From Sinomonas sp. P10A9 (GTDB lineage Bacteria; Actinomycetota; Actinomycetes; Actinomycetales; Micrococcaceae), in NCBI RefSeq assembly GCF_041022165.1, contig NZ_CP163302.1, positions 1,798,001 to 1,862,000 of the forward strand: 64,000 bases of DNA. Reading direction: 5' to 3'. The translations under genes were made by a program, and so were the position numbers. The notes under the pieces were generated by a model. It ran no database searches, was not told the DNA's origin, and was given only the letters and a program-made list of their open reading frames with translations. Shown here piece by piece: positions 18,570 through 28,459 of the stretch; position 1 is the stretch's first letter; each line of letters begins with the position of its first letter.

Positions 18570-20012
18570 ATGGCCAGCACGGCGCAGCGGACCCCCCCAG
18601 CGCCCCTGCGAGCGGCAGTTGGCCTCTGGCGGCGGATCGTGCGCATCGATTCAGCGAGCAGCGGCACGAGCTACTACCTCATCCTCGGTGCCACTCTGGC
18701 GCTCACGGCGATCGGCATCATGATGGTGCTCTCGGCCTCAAGCGTCGAGAGCATCGCCGCCGGGGACAGCCCGTACACCGCAGCACTCAAGCAGGGGCTC
18801 TTCGGAGCCCTTGGCCTCGTGGGCATGCTCGTCCTCTCCCGGATCAACGTGCGCTGGCTCAAGCGCCTCGCGTGGCCCGGGATCGGCGTCACGATGGTTC
18901 TCCTCGCCCTCGTCCAACTCGTGGGGCGCCGCGTGCTCGGCAACCGCAACTGGATCGACATCGGCGGCTTCAGCCTCCAGCCGTCCGAGTTCGCCAAGCT
19001 CCTGCTGGCCCTGTGGATGGCCACGATCCTGAACAAGAAGGCCAAGCTCATGGACAACTGGGTCCATGCGCTCATCCCCGTTGTCCCCGTGGGGCTCGGC
19101 GTGGCTGGCCTCGTCATCCTGGGGCACGACCTGGGGACGACCCTCATCATCCTGCTCATCGTGGTCGGTGCCCTCTTCTACGCCGGAGTGCCGACCAAGC
19201 TGTTCGTGACGTCCGGCCTGCTCCTCGCCCTCGGCGCGATCGGCTTCGCGATCACGAGTCCCAACCGCATGTGCCGCCTCTACGCGTGGGTCGGGCAGAC
19301 CCCCGACATCTGCACCGCCGATGGCGGTGACTTCACCTACCAGGTGCAGAACGGCCTGTTCGGACTCGCCTCCGGCGGCTGGTTCGGGGTGGGCCTCGGC
19401 CAGAGCCGCCAGAAGTACAGTTGGCTCCCGGAAGCCCAGAACGACTTCATCTTCGCTGTGCTCGGCGAGGAGCTCGGGCTCATCGGGACCCTGCTGGTGC
19501 TCGGGCTCTTCGCGGTGCTGGCGGTCGCCGTGTTCCGCGTCGTGTCCAGGCAGGGAGAGCTCTTCCCCCGAATCCTCGGCGGCACCATCATGGCCTGGAT
19601 CCTCGGCCAGGCAGCGCTCAACATGGCCATGGTCACGGGCATCGCCCCGGTCATCGGGGTTCCGCTGCCGTTCATTTCCTCGGGTGGCTCGGCCCTCGTG
19701 AGCTGCCTGTGCGCCATCGGCGTAGTCTTGTCCTTGGCCCGCGAGGACATGCGTCCTACACGGCGCATGCGAGAGAAAGTCCGCAAGGCGAGGGCGCCCC
19801 GGAAGGGTGCCGTAGCCCCGGACCGCAGACCCAAAGCGAGTGCGGCCGCGCCGGTCGCCAGCCGGGCCGCGCGCCCGAGCAAGGCTGGCAGTACGAGCCG
19901 GGCCGCCACCCCCAGCAGTGCCTCCAGTCCGCGCAGTGCCGCGGGTCGGAGCAGCACAGCCCAGGGCAGAGGCACCAACCACGCACAACGGAAGGCCACG
20001 ACCAACCCATGA
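18570..20012 (+). CDS. ftsW: septal peptidoglycan polymerase FtsW (SEDS family)
   Basis: A 480-residue polytopic protein with about ten membrane helices. SEDS proteins polymerise lipid II into glycan strands, with FtsI as the partner transpeptidase. Conserved landmarks: [29 protein letters not shown] and [19 protein letters not shown], then the late [17 protein letters not shown] cytoplasmic tail of about 85 residues from [10 protein letters not shown] onward is basic and rich in Ser/Ala/Pro. Such tails are common in actinobacteria and may contact FtsZ or cytoplasmic partners. The ATG lies 3 nt after the murD stop and GAGGAGTAGG serves as ribosome site. The end overlaps murG by 4 nt. Confidence 0.96.
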   Translation: MASTAQRTPPAPLRAAVGLWRRIVRIDSASSGTSYYLILGATLALTAIGIMMVLSASSVESIAAGDSPYTAALKQGLFGALGLVGMLVLSRINVRWLKRLAWPGIGVTMVLLALVQLVGRRVLGNRNWIDIGGFSLQPSEFAKLLLALWMATILNKKAKLMDNWVHALIPVVPVGLGVAGLVILGHDLGTTLIILLIVVGALFYAGVPTKLFVTSGLLLALGAIGFAITSPNRMCRLYAWVGQTPDICTADGGDFTYQVQNGLFGLASGGWFGVGLGQSRQKYSWLPEAQNDFIFAVLGEELGLIGTLLVLGLFAVLAVAVFRVVSRQGELFPRILGGTIMAWILGQAALNMAMVTGIAPVIGVPLPFISSGGSALVSCLCAIGVVLSLAREDMRPTRRMREKVRKARAPRKGAVAPDRRPKASAAAPVASRAARPSKAGSTSRAATPSSASSPRSAAGRSSTAQGRGTNHAQRKATTNP

Positions 20013-21163
20013 CCCTCGAGGATCCCGCAGGGACCCCGGCCGAGTCCTCCGGACCCTCCGTCGTGCTCGCGGGCGGCGGTACGGCCGGGCATATCAGCCC
20101 GCTGCTCGCTATTGCCCGTGCGGTCGTCGACGCATCACCTGACGCGCGCATCCTCGCCGTCGGCACGGCCAGCGGAATGGAGACCCGGATCGTTCCCGAG
20201 GCCGGATTCGAGCTCGCCGTGATCGACCGTGTACCTCTCCCGCGCAGGCCCACCATGGACCTGCTGCGCCTTCCAGGGCGCTTCGTGAAGGCGGTCCGGC
20301 AGTCTGAGGCCATCCTCGATTCGGCACAGGCCGATGTCCTTGTGGGAGTCGGCGGCTACGTGTGTACCCCGATGTACCTCGCGGCACGCAGGCGCGGCGT
20401 GCCGATCGTGATCCACGAGGCGAACACGCGTGCAGGCATCGCCAATCGTGTCGGTGCCGCATTCACCCAACGGGTCGGCAAGGCGTTCCCCGCGACCAGA
20501 CTGCGGCACTCCCGTGTGGTCGGCATGCCCATGCGCCGCGAGATCTCGGGACTGGACCGCGCCGCGGCCCGGCACGATGCCCGTGTGCGCCTCGGGCTCG
20601 ATCCGAATGCGACGACGCTCGTCGTCACCGGCGGCTCGCTGGGCGCGGCAAGCCTCAACCGGACGATCGCCTCCTCGCTCGACGCGATGGCCCACGCCGG
20701 CATCCAGACGCTCCACATCACTGGGCGGGGCAAGACGGTCAACGGGCCGGACGGCCTGGAGTTGCGCGCCCCCGGATACCGTCAGGTCGAGTACATCGAC
20801 GGCATGGAGGAGGCCTACGCCGCCGCAGACCTCATCCTCTGCCGTTCGGGCGCGGGCACCGTGTGCGAGGTCGCAGCGGTGGGACTCCCCGCGGTCTTCG
20901 TCCCCCTGCCCATCGGCAACGGCGAGCAGGCCCTCAACGCCCGCGGGCTGGTCGACTCCGGTGCCGCGGTCATGGTCCGCGACGCGGACTTCACTCCGGA
21001 ATGGCTCGATGCTACCGTCCTGCCGCTGCTCGGCAGCCCGGAGAGGCTCGCCGAGATGTCCCGCAGGGCCTCCGAACAGGGGATCCGGGACGCGGACACG
21101 CAGATGGCGGCGATGGCCCTTGCCGCAGCCGAGGGCAGGATCCAGGAAGGAACACGCGCATGA
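20009..21163 (+). CDS. murG: lipid II synthase (GlcNAc transferase MurG)
   Basis: A 384-residue GT-B glycosyltransferase that moves GlcNAc from UDP-GlcNAc onto lipid I at the cytoplasmic membrane face. The N-terminal glycine loop [37 protein letters not shown] and the C-terminal [32 protein letters not shown] are diagnostic. ATG 20009 overlaps the ftsW stop in ATGA, and its own stop overlaps murC in the same way. The reading frame extends far upstream within ftsW but has no homology there. Confidence 0.96.
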   Translation: MTLEDPAGTPAESSGPSVVLAGGGTAGHISPLLAIARAVVDASPDARILAVGTASGMETRIVPEAGFELAVIDRVPLPRRPTMDLLRLPGRFVKAVRQSEAILDSAQADVLVGVGGYVCTPMYLAARRRGVPIVIHEANTRAGIANRVGAAFTQRVGKAFPATRLRHSRVVGMPMRREISGLDRAAARHDARVRLGLDPNATTLVVTGGSLGAASLNRTIASSLDAMAHAGIQTLHITGRGKTVNGPDGLELRAPGYRQVEYIDGMEEAYAAADLILCRSGAGTVCEVAAVGLPAVFVPLPIGNGEQALNARGLVDSGAAVMVRDADFTPEWLDATVLPLLGSPERLAEMSRRASEQGIRDADTQMAAMALAAAEGRIQEGTRA

Positions 21164-22626
21164 GCCCCAATGAGACGCTTCCGGAGGGGCTCGAGGAGCT
21201 CGGCAGGGTCCATTTCGTGGGCATCGGCGGGGTGGGCATGTCCGCCGTCGCGCGCGTCATGGTGGCCCGCGGCGTTCCCGTGAGCGGCTCGGACGCGAAG
21301 GACCTGCCCGTCATGGCCGATCTGGCGACGCTGGGCGCACGGATCGCCGTCGGGTACGCGGCCGAGAACCTCGGCGACGCGGAGACCGTGGTGCGCGGCT
21401 CTGCCATCCGTGCCGACAACCCCGAGCTCGTCGAGGCGACGTCGCGCGGTCTGCGGGTTCTCCACCGCTCAGAGGCCCTCGCCGCGACCATGGCCGGAGA
21501 CCACGTCATCGCCGTGGCCGGAACGCATGGCAAGACCACCACTACCTCCATGGTGACCTGGATGCTCCGCGGGGCCGGCCTCGACCCGAGCTTCGCCATC
21601 GGCGCCAACGTGCCGGCACTCGGTGTCAACGCCGCCGCGGGGGAGAGCGGCATCTTCGTCGCCGAAGCCGACGAGTCCGATGCCTCGTTCCTCAACTACC
21701 GGCCGGTGACCGCGATCATCACCAACGTCGAAGCCGATCACCTCGACCACTACGGGACCGCCGAGGCTGTCCACGAGGCGTTCGACCAGTTCGCCGCGCT
21801 CGTGCCCCGGCACGGGCTCGTCCTCGCGTGCGCCGACGATCCCGGCGCCCGCGCCGTGGCCGAAGGCCTCCGTAGCCATGAGGGCGCTCCGCGTGTGCTC
21901 CTGTACGGCACTGCGGGCGACGCCGACGTGCGCCTCCGCTTCGATCCCGCCGGCTCCGAGGTGCTGTGGGACGGCCGCACCTCGGTGCTTCCCCTGCGTG
22001 TCCCCGGGCTCCACAATGCGCTCAACGCCGCCGGGGCCTTCGCCGCGGCGGTCGACGCCGGTGCGGACCCCGAACGTGCCGCCGCGTCCCTCGCCGACTT
22101 CTCCGGTGCGGCCAGGCGCTTCGAGCTCAAGGGAGAGGTGGGCGGCGTCCGCGTCTTCGACGACTACGCCCATCACCCCACCGAGGTGCGAGCCGCGCTC
22201 GCCGCAGCCCGCGCCGTCGCCGGTGGCCACGGTGTCCACGTGCTCTTCCAGCCCCACCTGTTCTCCCGCACCCGCGAGTTCGCGGCAGCCTTCGCCGATG
22301 CCCTGTCAGGAGCTGACACGGTCCGTGTCATGGACATCTATCCGGCGCGCGAGGACCCGATCCCCGGCGTGACGAGCGAGCTAGTGACCGCGCACCTTCC
22401 GGCGGGTTCCTACGCCGCCGGCGCCGAGACCGCCGTCGCAGAGCTCGCGGCCGCGGCGCAGCCCGGCGACATCGTGCTCACGGTCGGCGCCGGCGATGTC
22501 ACGTTCCAAGGCCCCGAGATCCTGAAGGCCCTTGCCGCGAAGGCCGGTCATTCTGTTTCCTCCGATGCTGTTGGCCAGTCCGACGCCGCTGTCGCCGCCA
22601 GCCGTGAGGCTCCGCATGACTCCTAG
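21160..22626 (+). CDS. murC: UDP-MurNAc:L-alanine ligase
   Basis: A 488-residue Mur ligase that adds the first amino acid, L-alanine, to UDP-MurNAc. [18 protein letters not shown] is the nucleotide-binding start, [14 protein letters not shown] the ATP loop (about residues 120-133), and [12 protein letters not shown] and [11 protein letters not shown] are the usual downstream motifs. ATG 21160 overlaps the murG stop. The last 11 nt are shared with ftsQ. The final 25 residues ([24 protein letters not shown]) are not conserved. Confidence 0.96.
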   Translation: MSPNETLPEGLEELGRVHFVGIGGVGMSAVARVMVARGVPVSGSDAKDLPVMADLATLGARIAVGYAAENLGDAETVVRGSAIRADNPELVEATSRGLRVLHRSEALAATMAGDHVIAVAGTHGKTTTTSMVTWMLRGAGLDPSFAIGANVPALGVNAAAGESGIFVAEADESDASFLNYRPVTAIITNVEADHLDHYGTAEAVHEAFDQFAALVPRHGLVLACADDPGARAVAEGLRSHEGAPRVLLYGTAGDADVRLRFDPAGSEVLWDGRTSVLPLRVPGLHNALNAAGAFAAAVDAGADPERAAASLADFSGAARRFELKGEVGGVRVFDDYAHHPTEVRAALAAARAVAGGHGVHVLFQPHLFSRTREFAAAFADALSGADTVRVMDIYPAREDPIPGVTSELVTAHLPAGSYAAGAETAVAELAAAAQPGDIVLTVGAGDVTFQGPEILKALAAKAGHSVSSDAVGQSDAAVAASREAPHDS

Positions 22627-23830
22627 CGGACGCGTGCCCAGAGTCCCGAGGGTGCCTCGCCAGCCGCGCCCCGGCGGTGCGGCTCCCCAGGGCACCCAAG
22701 CGCGGCGCACGCAGGAGCAGGGCTCGGGGTCGGAGCACCTGACCGAGCCGGCAGAGCGTGCCGCGGACCGGTTCGGCGTGCCTTCCGATCGATCGCGCAC
22801 GGCTTCTGACCAGACTGGCCCTCCAGCGGCCGCACGAACGGCGGGCGACGCCGCCCGGTCGCCGTCGGGCGGTCGGGTGACGGTCGGCAACGGGGCCAAG
22901 GTGACGCGGCTCAGCCCCGCGCGGGACGGCGTCGACGGGCGAGGAGCGCCGACGGACGCGAGAACGCCCGACGCGTCCACACCGGAGCCAGAGAGGTCGC
23001 GGAAACGCGAAGGTCCCCGCTTCCGATTCGGCCGCGGCACAGGGAAAGCCACGGTGGGGCCGGGCACCGGCGGCCAGACAGCCGAGGGCCCGGGATCGGC
23101 CGAGGTGCTCGCCTTCCCCGAGCCCCCGGCGAAGCGCCATCGTCGGCACGTGCTGATCGGAGGTATCGCCGCCGTGGCCGTCGTGGCGGGGCTGTTCGCG
23201 ATGCTTCTCTTCACGCCGCTCATCGCGGTGCGCAAGATCACCGTCCAGGGCACCCATCTGCTTCCGGTGCAGCGGATCGATTCCGCCCTCGGCCCCCTCC
23301 GGGGCAGGCCGCTGGCCACGGTGGGAAGTGATGACGTCGCGAGGCTCCTGGGCCAGTTCGTCGAGGTCAAGAGTGTTAAATCCCGGGCTGTGCCGCCCGA
23401 TACGCTCGTGGTCCAGATCGCGGAACGCGTGCCCGTGGCTCTCGTGAAACAGGACAAGAAGCTCTTGATCGTGGACGGCGACGGCGTGGTCCTCGGTGAG
23501 GCCGCCGACCTCTCGCAGTACGCGGTGCCGGTGATCGACGGCTCAGCCATGCCCATGGGCCAGTCGGTGTTCCGGGCCGTGACGGCTGTGCTCGCAGCCC
23601 TCCCGGCCGATGTTCTGGGCAAGCTCGCGACAGCCTCGGCCCAGTCGGCGGACTCTGTTGAGCTCAAGTTGTCGGATGGTCGCACGGTACTGTGGGGGAA
23701 TGCCGATGACCGCGAGCTCAAGGCCAGAGTCCTCTCGGCCCTCATGAAGGCGGCGGAGTCCCCCGTGAAGGGGCAGGCTCCTCCGCAGGTCTTCGATGTC
23801 AGCACCCCGCGTCACCCGGTGACGCATTGA
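22616..23830 (+). CDS. ftsQ: division protein FtsQ (POTRA domain)
   Basis: A 404-residue bitopic protein. The first ~170 residues are Arg/Pro/Gly/Thr-rich and probably disordered in the cytoplasm, much longer than in E. coli. A transmembrane helix at about 179-200 follows. A POTRA domain (about 201-272, AVRKITVQGTHLLPVQRID) and an FtsQ-type beta domain (VVQIAERVPVALVKQDKKLLIVDGDGVVLGE) are outside. FtsQ links FtsL/FtsB to the divisome. ATG 22616 overlaps the end of murC by 11 nt. An earlier in-frame start lies deep inside murC and is unlikely. Confidence 0.9.
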   Translation: MTPSGRVPRVPRVPRQPRPGGAAPQGTQARRTQEQGSGSEHLTEPAERAADRFGVPSDRSRTASDQTGPPAAARTAGDAARSPSGGRVTVGNGAKVTRLSPARDGVDGRGAPTDARTPDASTPEPERSRKREGPRFRFGRGTGKATVGPGTGGQTAEGPGSAEVLAFPEPPAKRHRRHVLIGGIAAVAVVAGLFAMLLFTPLIAVRKITVQGTHLLPVQRIDSALGPLRGRPLATVGSDDVARLLGQFVEVKSVKSRAVPPDTLVVQIAERVPVALVKQDKKLLIVDGDGVVLGEAADLSQYAVPVIDGSAMPMGQSVFRAVTAVLAALPADVLGKLATASAQSADSVELKLSDGRTVLWGNADDRELKARVLSALMKAAESPVKGQAPPQVFDVSTPRHPVTH

Positions 23831-23930
23831 CGGGCGAGCCCCAGAGAGAGCGAGCGGGGCAATGGCGCGACACGCCTCGACGGTCGTTGCGCGCCCCGAG
23901 GGCGCCCCATACCGTCTTCCTAAGAGCTAC

Positions 23931-23962
23931 TTGACATAACTATAACCCTCAAGTTGAAGGTT
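23931..23962 (+). promoter_or_regulatory. ftsZ promoter region with inverted repeat
   Basis: A consensus -35 TTGACA (23931-23936) and a -10-like TATAAC (23941-23946) occur too close together to form one promoter, so they may belong to two overlapping promoters. Across them lies AACCCTCAA-G-TTGAAGGTT (23944-23962), a 9-bp inverted repeat with one mismatch. It could be an operator or an RNA hairpin. The patch is AT-rich for this genome and is the only clear separate promoter region between mraZ and ftsZ. Confidence 0.5.
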
Positions 23963-24022
23963 AAGGTTGTGGACTCCGAGCTTTTGCAGAACCAGCAGGC
24001 TTTCGAACAAGGGACACTCAAC

Positions 24023-25252
24023 GTGGCAGCACCGCAGAACTACTTGGCCGTCATCAAGGTCGTCGGCATTGGCGGCGGTGGCGTGAACGCAGTCAACCGC
24101 ATGATCGAAGTCGGTCTGCGAGGTGTGGAGTTCATCGCCATCAATACCGACGCCCAGGCGCTGCTGATGAGTGACGCGGACGTCAAGCTCGACGTCGGCC
24201 GCGAGCTCACCCGCGGCCTCGGCGCCGGCGCCAACCCCGATGTGGGCCGCCAGGCCGCTGAGGACCACTCTGACGAGATCGAGGAGGTCCTCCGCGGGGC
24301 CGACATGGTCTTCGTGACTGCTGGAGAGGGCGGCGGCACGGGCACCGGGGGCGCACCTGTCGTTGCCCGCATCGCCCGCAGCCTCGGCGCCCTGACGATC
24401 GGCGTCGTCACCCGTCCGTTCACCTTCGAGGGCCGCCGCCGTGCTTCGAGCGCCGAGAACGGCATCGAGGCGCTGCGCGACGAGGTCGACACGCTCATCG
24501 TGATCCCGAACGACCGCCTGCTCTCCATCAGTGACCGCAACGTCTCCGTCCTGGATGCCTTCCGGTCGGCGGACCAGGTGCTGCTTTCCGGTGTCCAGGG
24601 CATCACCGACCTCATCACCACCCCGGGCCTGATCAACCTCGACTTCGCGGACGTCAAGTCCGTCATGCAGGGCGCCGGCTCGGCCCTCATGGGCATCGGC
24701 TCCGCCCGGGGCGAGGACCGTGCCGTCAAAGCCGCTGAACTCGCGATCGCCTCGCCGCTCCTCGAGGCCTCGATCGATGGTGCCCACGGCGTCTTGCTCT
24801 CCATCCAGGGCGGCAGCGACCTCGGCCTCTTCGAGATCAACGAGGCCGCACGACTCGTCCAAGAGGTCGCGCACCCCGAGGCCAACATCATCTTCGGTGC
24901 CGTGATCGACGACGCGCTCGGCGACGAGGCGCGCGTGACCGTCATCGCGGCGGGGTTCGACGACGTCAAGGCTACGTCGCCCTCGCTCGAGGACGTCAAG
25001 GCTGCGCAGGTGCCAGCCCCGCCCGCCCCCGTCGCCGCACCCCACGCAGCGGCGGCAGGCAACGGCGGATCGCCCCTGGCGCCGCGTCCTGCTCAGCCGG
25101 TCGCGTCGCACGCCGGGCTGAGCCAGTGGAGCCAGGGCCACACGGGCCTGCCCGCGGACGGTGGGTTCGACGTCGAGCTTCCCGCCGTCGTCGAGCCGGA
25201 CCTGTCGGGCAACCGCAACGACGACCTCGACGTGCCCGACTTCCTCAAGTGA
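24023..25252 (+). CDS. ftsZ: cell division tubulin FtsZ
   Basis: A 409-residue GTPase that polymerises into the Z-ring. The tubulin signature GGGTGTG lies at residues 103-109. [16 protein letters not shown] and NTDAQAL in the N-terminal half and [11 protein letters not shown] in the C-terminal half are highly conserved. A Pro/Ala-rich linker follows from about 330, then the terminal peptide [10 protein letters not shown], which docks SepF and other partners. GTG 24023 is preceded by AAGGGA with 8-nt spacing. A TTG at 23954 would add 23 unconserved residues and sits in the inverted repeat, so it is rejected. The stop overlaps pgeF (GTGA). Confidence 0.97.
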   Translation: MAAPQNYLAVIKVVGIGGGGVNAVNRMIEVGLRGVEFIAINTDAQALLMSDADVKLDVGRELTRGLGAGANPDVGRQAAEDHSDEIEEVLRGADMVFVTAGEGGGTGTGGAPVVARIARSLGALTIGVVTRPFTFEGRRRASSAENGIEALRDEVDTLIVIPNDRLLSISDRNVSVLDAFRSADQVLLSGVQGITDLITTPGLINLDFADVKSVMQGAGSALMGIGSARGEDRAVKAAELAIASPLLEASIDGAHGVLLSIQGGSDLGLFEINEAARLVQEVAHPEANIIFGAVIDDALGDEARVTVIAAGFDDVKATSPSLEDVKAAQVPAPPAPVAAPHAAAAGNGGSPLAPRPAQPVASHAGLSQWSQGHTGLPADGGFDVELPAVVEPDLSGNRNDDLDVPDFLK

Positions 25253-25974
25253 GCGACGGCTCCGTCGAGGGTCCGCAGGCCGAGAATCTCTTCTGGTGGC
25301 GCCGGGATGTCCGTCCCGGCGTCACGGTCGCGTTCACGCGGTCCGCCGCGGGCAACCTCGCGTTCCACGTCGGGACTGATGACGACGCCGTGAAGCGCCA
25401 CCGGGAGTCCCTCGCCGCCGCGGCGGGGGTGCCGTCATTCCAGTACATGAGCCAGGTGCACGGCCGTGACACGGCGTGGGCCGGCGTCGATCAGTGTCCG
25501 ACCGCGGATGCGCTCCTGTCCCGTGGTGAGCCGGTCGCGGTGATGGTCGCAGACTGTGTCCCGATCGTGATCGTCGGAGAGTTCGAGGACGGCAGCCCTG
25601 CGCTGGCCACAGTGCACGCGGGCCGACCGGGGTTGGCCGCAGGAGTCGTGCCAGAGGCGGTCGGCCAGCTCAGAGATGCTGGTGCCCGAGGTCTTGAGGC
25701 GTGGCTGGGCCCCAGCATCTGCGGCAGCTGCTACGAGGTGCCCGAGCAGATGCGCGACGAGGTCAACCGCGTCGTCCCGGGAACGGCGGCCACGACGAGC
25801 TGGGGGACCCCTTCGCTCGACCTTCCGGCGGGCGTCAGGTCCCAGCTCGAGGCCGCAGGCGTCGCTGTGCACCGAGACGCCGAGGCCTGCACCTACGAGC
25901 ATCGCGAGTTCTTCTCCCATCGGCGCGAGCCCGGTGTCGGCCGCATTGCGGGTGTGGCGTGGAGCCATGGCTGA
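25249..25974 (+). CDS. pgeF: purine nucleoside phosphorylase/laccase-domain protein (YfiH/YlmD)
   Basis: A 241-residue protein of the multicopper-polyphenol-oxidase-like family, now known to include zinc-dependent purine nucleoside phosphorylases and, for E. coli YfiH, a peptidoglycan editing factor that removes wrongly incorporated L-Ser precursors. Motifs: QVHGRD (His of the metal site), [23 protein letters not shown] and [11 protein letters not shown], providing the two His and one Cys expected. The family usually has VHAGWRG; here it is VHAGRPG, so the Trp is missing. The GTG overlaps the ftsZ stop. The position right after ftsZ is common in actinobacteria and fits a cell-wall role. Confidence 0.88.
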   Translation: MSDGSVEGPQAENLFWWRRDVRPGVTVAFTRSAAGNLAFHVGTDDDAVKRHRESLAAAAGVPSFQYMSQVHGRDTAWAGVDQCPTADALLSRGEPVAVMVADCVPIVIVGEFEDGSPALATVHAGRPGLAAGVVPEAVGQLRDAGARGLEAWLGPSICGSCYEVPEQMRDEVNRVVPGTAATTSWGTPSLDLPAGVRSQLEAAGVAVHRDAEACTYEHREFFSHRREPGVGRIAGVAWSHG

Positions 25975-26686
25975 GCACATCGGAAACGGGGGACGTCGGG
26001 CCGAGCTCGCGGCGAATCTGACACGGGTCCGGGAACGCATCCGGGCCGCGTGCGAGGCCGCCGGCCGTGCTGACGAGCCTGAGCTCATCGTGGTGACCAA
26101 GTTCCATCCTGCGTCCGATGTGAGGCTGCTCGCCGAGCTTGGGGTTACCGATGTCGGTGAGAACCGCGATCAGGAAGCCTCGGCAAAGGCTGCGGAACTC
26201 GCGGACCTGCCGCTCACGTGGCACTTCATCGGACAGCTGCAGACCAACAAGGCCAAGAGCGTGGTCCGCTACGCGGACGTCATCCACTCCATCGACCGAT
26301 CGTCGCTCGTCGGCGCCCTCGGCAAGGCGGCAGCCGCGGCAGGGCTTCAGGATCTTGCGTGCCTGGTCCAGGTCAACCTCGACCCCGAGGCCGCTCCCGG
26401 ACGAGGGGGAGCGCTCCCCGCCGAGGTGCCCGCTCTCTCGCAGCTCATCGACGACACGCCCGGATTGAAGATCGCGGGGGTCATGGCCGTGGCACCGCTC
26501 GGCGCCGACCCGGCGGCGGCGTTCAGGCGTCTCATGGCGGTCTCGGCGGGCATGAGGGCGCGGTTCTCGGCCGCCACGATGGTTTCGGCCGGGATGAGCC
26601 AGGACCTCGAGGCGGCCGTGGCCGCCGGTGCGACACACCTGCGGATTGGCACCGATGTCCTCGGTGCGCGTCCAGCGGTGGGGTAG
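25967..26686 (+). CDS. yggS: YggS-family PLP-binding protein
   Basis: A 239-residue alanine-racemase-fold protein that binds pyridoxal 5-phosphate (family YggS/PLPBP) and is thought to keep PLP and amino-acid pools balanced rather than catalyse a reaction. VTKFHPASDVRLLAELGVTDVGENRDQEA contains the PLP lysine (VTKF). WHFIGQLQTNKAK is the classic signature, and GMSQDLEAAVAAGATHLRIGTDVLG closes the phosphate site. It overlaps pgeF by 8 nt and precedes sepF, as in many Gram-positives. Confidence 0.93.
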   Translation: MAEHIGNGGRRAELAANLTRVRERIRAACEAAGRADEPELIVVTKFHPASDVRLLAELGVTDVGENRDQEASAKAAELADLPLTWHFIGQLQTNKAKSVVRYADVIHSIDRSSLVGALGKAAAAAGLQDLACLVQVNLDPEAAPGRGGALPAEVPALSQLIDDTPGLKIAGVMAVAPLGADPAAAFRRLMAVSAGMRARFSAATMVSAGMSQDLEAAVAAGATHLRIGTDVLGARPAVG

Positions 26687-26767
26687 CTTCAAAGTGCCGG
26701 GACCTTCTGGGCCGAGTGATCCGGCGTTGCGTTTGCACACCGACCGGCCCGAGGAAAGGAGTCGAGC

Positions 26768-27283
26768 ATGGCTGGCGCTCTGCGCAAGACGATGATCTAC
26801 CTCGGTCTGGCGGACGGCGACGAGCAGTTCGAGACCGAGACACACCACGCACGGACAGAAGAGGAACAGCCGGTGCACACAGAGCGCGAAGAACGCCGCA
26901 CGGTGCTGGCCACCCGCGAGGCGGCCCCTGCCGAGGTTGAGGAGTATCGTGCTCCCGTGACACCTATCAAGCGGGCCGCCGCCGTGCGCGACGACGGCGG
27001 ACTTCGCCAGATCACCACCGTGCATCCGCGCTCGTACAATGATGCAAAGGTTATCGGCGAGAACTTCCGGGATGGAATCCCTGTGATCATGAACGTCACG
27101 GATATGGGCGAGGCAGACGCGAAGCGCCTCGTGGACTTCTCCGCGGGGCTCGTGTTCGGCCTCCACGGGAGCATCGAACGCGTCACGAACAAGGTGTTCC
27201 TGCTGTCGCCGTCGAACATCGAAGTCCTCGGTGAGGACAAGAAGGCCACCGAGACCCAGGCAACCTTCTTCAACCAGAGCTGA
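26768..27283 (+). CDS. sepF: SepF, FtsZ membrane anchor
   Basis: A 171-residue division protein. The N-terminal peptide [14 protein letters not shown] is an amphipathic membrane-targeting helix. An acidic linker (about 18-75) follows, then the SepF core (about 82-160: [56 protein letters not shown]). In actinobacteria, which lack FtsA and ZipA, SepF tethers FtsZ to the membrane through the FtsZ C-terminal peptide. GAGGAAAGGAG precedes the ATG at good spacing. An 81-nt gap separates it from yggS. Confidence 0.95.
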   Translation: MAGALRKTMIYLGLADGDEQFETETHHARTEEEQPVHTEREERRTVLATREAAPAEVEEYRAPVTPIKRAAAVRDDGGLRQITTVHPRSYNDAKVIGENFRDGIPVIMNVTDMGEADAKRLVDFSAGLVFGLHGSIERVTNKVFLLSPSNIEVLGEDKKATETQATFFNQS

Positions 27284-27296
27284 TCCGCGGAGACCC

Positions 27297-27584
27297 ATGG
27301 GCATCCTGTTCGCCGTCCTGTACCTGCTCCTTGAGCTGTTCTTCCTAGCGCTCGTCGCCCGTCTGGTGTTCGACTGGGTGCAGTCGTTCGCGAGGTCGTG
27401 GCGTCCGAGGGGCGCGGCCCTCGTGGCCGCAAGTGCCGTGTACTCGGTGACCGATCCGCCCATGAAACTGTCCCGGCGATGGTTCAAGCCACTGCGGCTT
27501 GGTGCGATGAGCCTTGACCTGGCTTTCATCGTGCTCATCATCGTCGTGGTGATCGCTATGGCGGTCGTTACGAATCTCGCGTAG
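27297..27584 (+). CDS. YggT-family membrane protein
   Basis: A 95-residue protein with two transmembrane helices (about residues 2-26 and 70-92) and a basic loop between them containing VYSVTDPPMKLSRRWFKPLRL, the core of the YggT (DUF167-neighbour) family. The family lies beside sepF in a wide range of bacteria. Its function is not established, although membrane-shape or division roles have been suggested. ATG 27297 starts MGILFAVLYLLLELFF; earlier in-frame residues are not conserved. Confidence 0.88.
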   Translation: MGILFAVLYLLLELFFLALVARLVFDWVQSFARSWRPRGAALVAASAVYSVTDPPMKLSRRWFKPLRLGAMSLDLAFIVLIIVVVIAMAVVTNLA

Positions 27585-27722
27585 GTTCGTGGCAGAGTAG
27601 TCCGCTGAACACCCGTCCGCCACCTCAGGCAAGTGGGCGAGTGGAGCAGCAGGTAACAATTCAGATACGGTAGTAACGGTGGCGGACGCTGCCCGATCTA
27701 TTGAGACCCAAGAGGTGAGCAG

Positions 27723-28388
27723 ATGGCTCTGACGCCAGAAGACGTTGTCAACAAGCGGTTCCAGCCGACGAAGTTCCGCGAGGGCTACGACCAGGACGAA
27801 GTAGACGACTTCCTCGACGAGATCGTCATCGAGCTCCGCCGCCTTAATCAGGAGAACGACGAGCTCCGCAAGAAGGTCGCCGAGCTCTCCAGCAAGGAAG
27901 GCGCGCCCCAGGCTGCCGAGAAGCCGGCAGCCCCGGAGGTTCGCGAGGAGGCCAAGCCGGCCCCCGCCAAGGTCGCCGAGGTTCCCGCGCCGACCCAGGC
28001 GGCGCCCATCGCGCCGTCCGCTGCCCCCGGTCCTCAGGCCGCGGGCGGCCGTTCAACGGCCGCCGAGTCCGCCGCCGGCCTCCTCGCCATGGCGCAGCAG
28101 ATGCACGACAAGCACGTCCAGGACGGCATGGACCAGCGGGACAAGATCATCGCTGAGGCCCAGATCGAGGCAAGCGGCCTCGTCAACGACGCCCAGGAGA
28201 AGTCCCGCAAGACGCTCGGCGCCCTCGAGCAGCAGCGCTCGGTGCTCGAGCGCAAGGTTGAGCAGCTCCGCGGGTTCGAGCGTGACTACCGTTCGCGCCT
28301 CAAGAACTACATCGAGGGGCAGCTCCGCGACCTCGAGGCCCGGGGCTCCGTCGCCACGGCCGATATCTCCGACAACGCCGAGGTCTGA
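27723..28388 (+). CDS. divIVA: DivIVA/Wag31 polar growth scaffold
   Basis: A 221-residue coiled-coil protein. The DivIVA N-terminal lipid-binding region MALTPEDVVNKRFQPTKFREGYDQDEVDDFLDEI leads into the first coiled coil (to about residue 58). An Ala/Pro/Glu/Lys linker (about 60-115) and a long second coiled coil (about 120-205) follow. In actinobacteria it recruits the apical cell-wall machinery and is phosphorylated by PknA/PknB-type kinases in mycobacteria, so the PASTA kinase at 332 is a possible regulator. AAGAGGTGAGCAG precedes the ATG. The gene closes the division cluster and is followed by a strong hairpin. Confidence 0.95.
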   Translation: MALTPEDVVNKRFQPTKFREGYDQDEVDDFLDEIVIELRRLNQENDELRKKVAELSSKEGAPQAAEKPAAPEVREEAKPAPAKVAEVPAPTQAAPIAPSAAPGPQAAGGRSTAAESAAGLLAMAQQMHDKHVQDGMDQRDKIIAEAQIEASGLVNDAQEKSRKTLGALEQQRSVLERKVEQLRGFERDYRSRLKNYIEGQLRDLEARGSVATADISDNAEV

Positions 28389-28400
28389 TCACCCTCAGTC

Positions 28401-28441
28401 CGCAGGACCGGCGGCTGCCTCAGGCGGCCGCCGGTCCTGCG
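28401..28441 (+). terminator. 15-bp hairpin after divIVA
   Basis: CGCAGGACCGGCGGC (28401-28415) pairs perfectly with GCCGCCGGTCCTGCG (28427-28441) around an 11-nt loop, 12 nt after the divIVA stop and just before lspA. It probably ends or attenuates the division transcript. Confidence 0.75.
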
Positions 28442-28459
28442 TTGCCACCGGAAAGAAGT

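Noticed and set aside
23954..24022. TTG start for ftsZ, 23 codons upstream
   Set aside because: Lies in the inverted repeat and promoter; GTG 24023 has AAGGGA at 8 nt and matches the conserved FtsZ N-terminus.
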